DNA of 64,000 bases, taken from CAHJWO01 sp964245885. Its GTDB lineage: Bacteria; Verrucomicrobiota; Verrucomicrobiia; Chthoniobacterales; SZAS-18. The stretch is from positions 14,372-78,371 of the forward strand of contig CAXTOX010000003.1 in the NCBI GenBank assembly GCA_964245885.1. The letters run 5' to 3'. The position numbers and the translations under genes are program-made. Within the stretch, counting starts at the first letter, position 1, and every line of letters begins with the position of its first letter. Below, in pieces: positions 61,786 to 64,000 of this stretch. The notes below the pieces were generated by a model. The model was not told the DNA's origin, did not search any database, and saw nothing but the letters and a program-made list of their open reading frames with translations.

Positions 61786-61897
61786 CAGGTAGGGACGGCT
61801 CTCCGAGCGGTCCCATACTTCTTCTGGAGAGACTTCACGCGAGCGGGGTGCTTTCCAGAAAATCATGGGACCGCTCGGAGAGCTGTCCCTACCTGTT
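61784..61897. repeat. family C palindromic element, copy C3, between mqnE and mqnA
   Basis: 33-bp arms at 61784-61816 and 61865-61897 (one mismatch), each with an inner GCTCTCCGAGC-type hairpin. It starts on the second base of the mqnE stop codon. The 48-bp loop differs from those of C1 and C2. Confidence 0.85.
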
Positions 61898-61929
61898 GAC
61901 GACGAAGCCGCCGACGCGGCAAATCCGCG

Positions 61930-62721
61930 ATGAACTTTCCCTCTGCTCCGTGCATCGGGTGCGTGCGCTACCTCAACTCCAAGCCGCTCATCCACGGGCA
62001 CGACGAGGAAGTCTCCTTCGAGGTGCCCGCCAGCCTCGCCGACGGCCTTCACGCCGGGCGGCTTGAAGTGGCGCTCTCGCCGATTTTCGAGTTGATGGCG
62101 CATCCCGGTTACCTCTTGGTGGACGATGTGGCCATCGCCAGCGACGGGCCGGTGTACAGCGTGTTCATCGCGCACCGGGGACCGATGGCGAATGTGCGGA
62201 CGCTCTATCTCGACCACGACTCACGCACGTCGTTCAACCTCCAGCGCGTCCTGCTGGCGGAGTTCCACGGATTGACGCCGCGGCACGAACCGTTCCTCGC
62301 CGGCAGACCTCCGGCCGCTTTACAGGAAGGCGAAGGGGCGTTGATCATCGGTGACCCGGCCATCGAGTTCCGCCTCGCACACGGCAGCCGCTACGAATAT
62401 CTCGACCTCGGCGAAGCCTGGAAGAGGGCCACTGGGCTGCCGTTCGTGTTCGCGGCGTGGCTGGTCCGGCCGGGAACGCCGCGGCCGGCAGCTCTGGCCG
62501 CGCGGCTGCGCGCGTGGCGCGAGGCCGGGCAGGGGCGTGTGGAGGAGATCGTGGCCGCGGAACGGCGCTACCCGCCGGAGTTGAGCCGACGCTATCTGAC
62601 GGAGTTCATCCGGTTCCGGCTGGGCGCGGCGGAGAAACAGGCGATCCGCGAGTTCGCGCGGCTGTTGCGGAAGCACGGAGTGGTCGGCGGAGACGAGTTC
62701 CGCGAGCCGGTTTGGGTTTGA
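61930..62721 (+). CDS. mqnA: chorismate dehydratase MqnA
   Basis: 263 aa. IGCVRYLNSKPLIHG is the MqnA N-terminus; VALSPIFELM, DGPVYSVFI and GALIIGDPAIEF line the substrate cleft; AWKRATGLPFVFAAWLVRPG is also conserved. Removes water from chorismate, the first committed futalosine-pathway step, and feeds MqnE. mqnB, mqnC and mqnD are not in the window. Confidence 0.94.
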   Translation: MNFPSAPCIGCVRYLNSKPLIHGHDEEVSFEVPASLADGLHAGRLEVALSPIFELMAHPGYLLVDDVAIASDGPVYSVFIAHRGPMANVRTLYLDHDSRTSFNLQRVLLAEFHGLTPRHEPFLAGRPPAALQEGEGALIIGDPAIEFRLAHGSRYEYLDLGEAWKRATGLPFVFAAWLVRPGTPRPAALAARLRAWREAGQGRVEEIVAAERRYPPELSRRYLTEFIRFRLGAAEKQAIREFARLLRKHGVVGGDEFREPVWV

Positions 62722-62836
62722 CGCCTGCGGTTTGCGTCGGGTCCGCCGGTCGCGGATTCGCGCATTTTCTCTGTCGCCCGGCTCGAATGTGGGCATAGAC
62801 TGGCGGTTGCCCGACCCTTTTTTCCCCGGGAAATCC

Positions 62837-63895
62837 ATGAATGTCTTTGACACCACCCAGAGCAGGATCCTCGTCACCGGCGGGGCCGGCTTCATCGGCA
62901 GCGCCCTCATCTGGGACCTCAACCAGCGCGGCGTGGAGGATATCATCGTCGCCGATTACCTCGGCACCGACGAGAAATGGAAAAACCTCACCCCCCTGCG
63001 CTTCAACGACTACCTGGAAGCCGACGACCTGCTGCGCCGCGTCGAGGCGGGCGACCCCGCCTTCAACGACATCGAACTCGTCTTTCACCTCGGCGCGTGC
63101 TCGGCCACGACCGAGCGTGACGCGGCGTACCTGATCCATAACAACTTCGAGTACACCAAGACCCTCGCCCGGTGGGCGCTGGCGCACGACGCCCGTTTCG
63201 TCTACGCCTCGTCGGCGGCGACGTACGGCGACGGCGGCGCGGGCATGAGCGACCTGGAAATCCACCTGGATGTCTTCCGGCCGCTGAACATGTACGGGTA
63301 TTCCAAGCACCTGTTCGACACGTACGCCGCACGGCACGGGTTCCTCGACGGCATCGTCGGCCTGAAGTATTTCAACGTCTACGGGCCCAACGAGGACCAC
63401 AAGGGCGACATGCGTTCGCTCGTGCACAAGGCGTACCGGCAGATCGTGGACACGGGCAGCGTGCGGTTGTTCAAGAGCCACCGACCGGACTACCGCGACG
63501 GCGAGCAGATGCGCGATTTCCTGTACGTGAAGGACGCCGTGGGCCTGACCATCGAACTGGCCGAAACGGCCACGGCGGGTGGGCTGTTCAACGTCGGCTC
63601 CGGCCAGGCGCACACGTGGATCGAACTGGCCACGGCGATCTTCGAGGCGCTGGACCGTCCGCCCAAGATCGAGTTCATCGAGATGCCCGAGACGTTGCGC
63701 GGCAAGTACCAATACTACACCCGGGCCGACCTGACCAAGTTGCGCGGGTACTGCAAAAACGTGGAGATCACCCCGCTCAAGGATGCGGTGGCTGACTACG
63801 TGCGCAACTACCTCGCGCCCGAAAGGCGTCTTGGTGACGAGATCGCCGAATCGGCCACGGAACCGGCTGCGACCAACGCGGGCGAGAGGATTTGA
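62837..63895 (+). CDS. hldD: ADP-L-glycero-D-manno-heptose 6-epimerase
   Basis: 352 aa from ATG 62837. Rossmann TGGAGFIGSALIWDLNQRG, FHLGACSATTERD, catalytic YGYSKH and YFNVYGPNEDHKGDMRSLVHKAY are HldD motifs. Produces the heptose precursor of LPS inner core, so the organism likely has a typical outer membrane. Upstream in-frame start rejected because it adds 35 non-family residues. Close to but not obviously co-transcribed with mqnA. Confidence 0.95.
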   Translation: MNVFDTTQSRILVTGGAGFIGSALIWDLNQRGVEDIIVADYLGTDEKWKNLTPLRFNDYLEADDLLRRVEAGDPAFNDIELVFHLGACSATTERDAAYLIHNNFEYTKTLARWALAHDARFVYASSAATYGDGGAGMSDLEIHLDVFRPLNMYGYSKHLFDTYAARHGFLDGIVGLKYFNVYGPNEDHKGDMRSLVHKAYRQIVDTGSVRLFKSHRPDYRDGEQMRDFLYVKDAVGLTIELAETATAGGLFNVGSGQAHTWIELATAIFEALDRPPKIEFIEMPETLRGKYQYYTRADLTKLRGYCKNVEITPLKDAVADYVRNYLAPERRLGDEIAESATEPAATNAGERI

Positions 63896-63899
63896 CGGA

Positions 63900-63934
63900 T
63901 TTAGCCACAGATTTCGCAGATTTACGCAGATTAG
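63900..63934. repeat. family G repeat arm after hldD
   Basis: AGCCACAGATTTCGCAGATT and TACGCAGATT units immediately after the hldD stop. This looks like one arm of a widespread intergenic palindrome; the partner arm is not visible before the window ends. 63935-64000 holds nothing recognisable. Confidence 0.55.
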
Positions 63935-64000
63935 GAAAAAGAGAAAAAAGCTGCCTGTCTCGAATGGCACTAGGATAAGCGGGTTTTTGGATGTTTTCGT

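Noticed and set aside
62606..63970. 454-aa minus-strand frame opposite hldD
   Set aside because: Shadow of hldD beginning inside repeat G; no recognisable motif.

Overview
This is about 64 kb of a GC-rich draft genome, with two 10-N scaffold gaps at 18357-18366 and 24373-24382. It reads as a Gram-negative bacterium, most likely Verrucomicrobiota or a relative in the PVC group. The support is a heptose epimerase for LPS (hldD), two futalosine-pathway menaquinone genes (mqnE, mqnA), and a merged str-S10-spc-alpha ribosomal cluster. That cluster lacks tuf, rpsN, rpmD and, at its end, rpoA and rplQ; from memory this partly resembles the chlamydial arrangement. Intergenic space is full of short imperfect palindromes. 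The phylum assignment is inference; no 16S gene is present.

Layout. 1-4049: beta-oxidation genes (FadJ-like, thiolase) divergent from a TetR regulator, with three matching palindromes between them. 4508-7076: a frameshifted hotdog thioesterase, an HSDL2-like SDR and an lrgAB pair. 7436-12662: a tyrosine-rich peptidoglycan-binding protein, clpB and an exported serine hydrolase. 12931-15321: a compact operon of two paralogous five-TM membrane proteins and a Tat-exported metallophosphoesterase. 15358-18748: ispH with a repeat-derived C-terminus, a winged-helix regulator plus membrane protein with matching operators, a methyltransferase and a tandem GYF_2 protein broken by the first gap. 19042-23529: der-pgsA and priA. 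23578-25441: mop-modA-modB molybdate uptake with a ModE-like box and the second gap. 25894-27733: transaldolase, smpB, rpoZ. 27994-38508: mixed genes, including an aspartyl protease-like protein, a CBM-like exported protein, an EamA permease, an intact antitoxin with a truncated ParE toxin, ABC-F, SDR, FUSC, tgt and a Uma2 protein.

38545-58070 is the ribosomal cluster: rpsL, rpsG, fusA, rpsJ, rplC, rplD, rplW, rplB, rpsS, an exported coiled-coil protein, rplV, rpsC, rplP, rpmC, rpsQ, rplN, rplX, rplE, rpsH, rplF, rplR, rpsE, rplO, secY, adk, map, infA, rpmJ, rpsM, rpsK, rpsD. It has a promoter and leader hairpin in front, a terminator between rpsG and fusA, an internal promoter before rplE and a strong terminator after rpsD. 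58115-63895: a DUF2335 pair, a NUDIX-like protein, an ECF sigma factor, mqnE, mqnA and hldD.

The strongest unexplained signals are families of palindromic mini-elements. Family A has four copies with terminal inverted repeats, B two, C three; D, E, F and G are single. Several abut or supply stop codons, one encodes the end of IspH, and one sits at the truncation point of a toxin gene. Two sets of operator-like palindromes pair naturally with adjacent regulators. No tRNA, rRNA or CRISPR array was seen.
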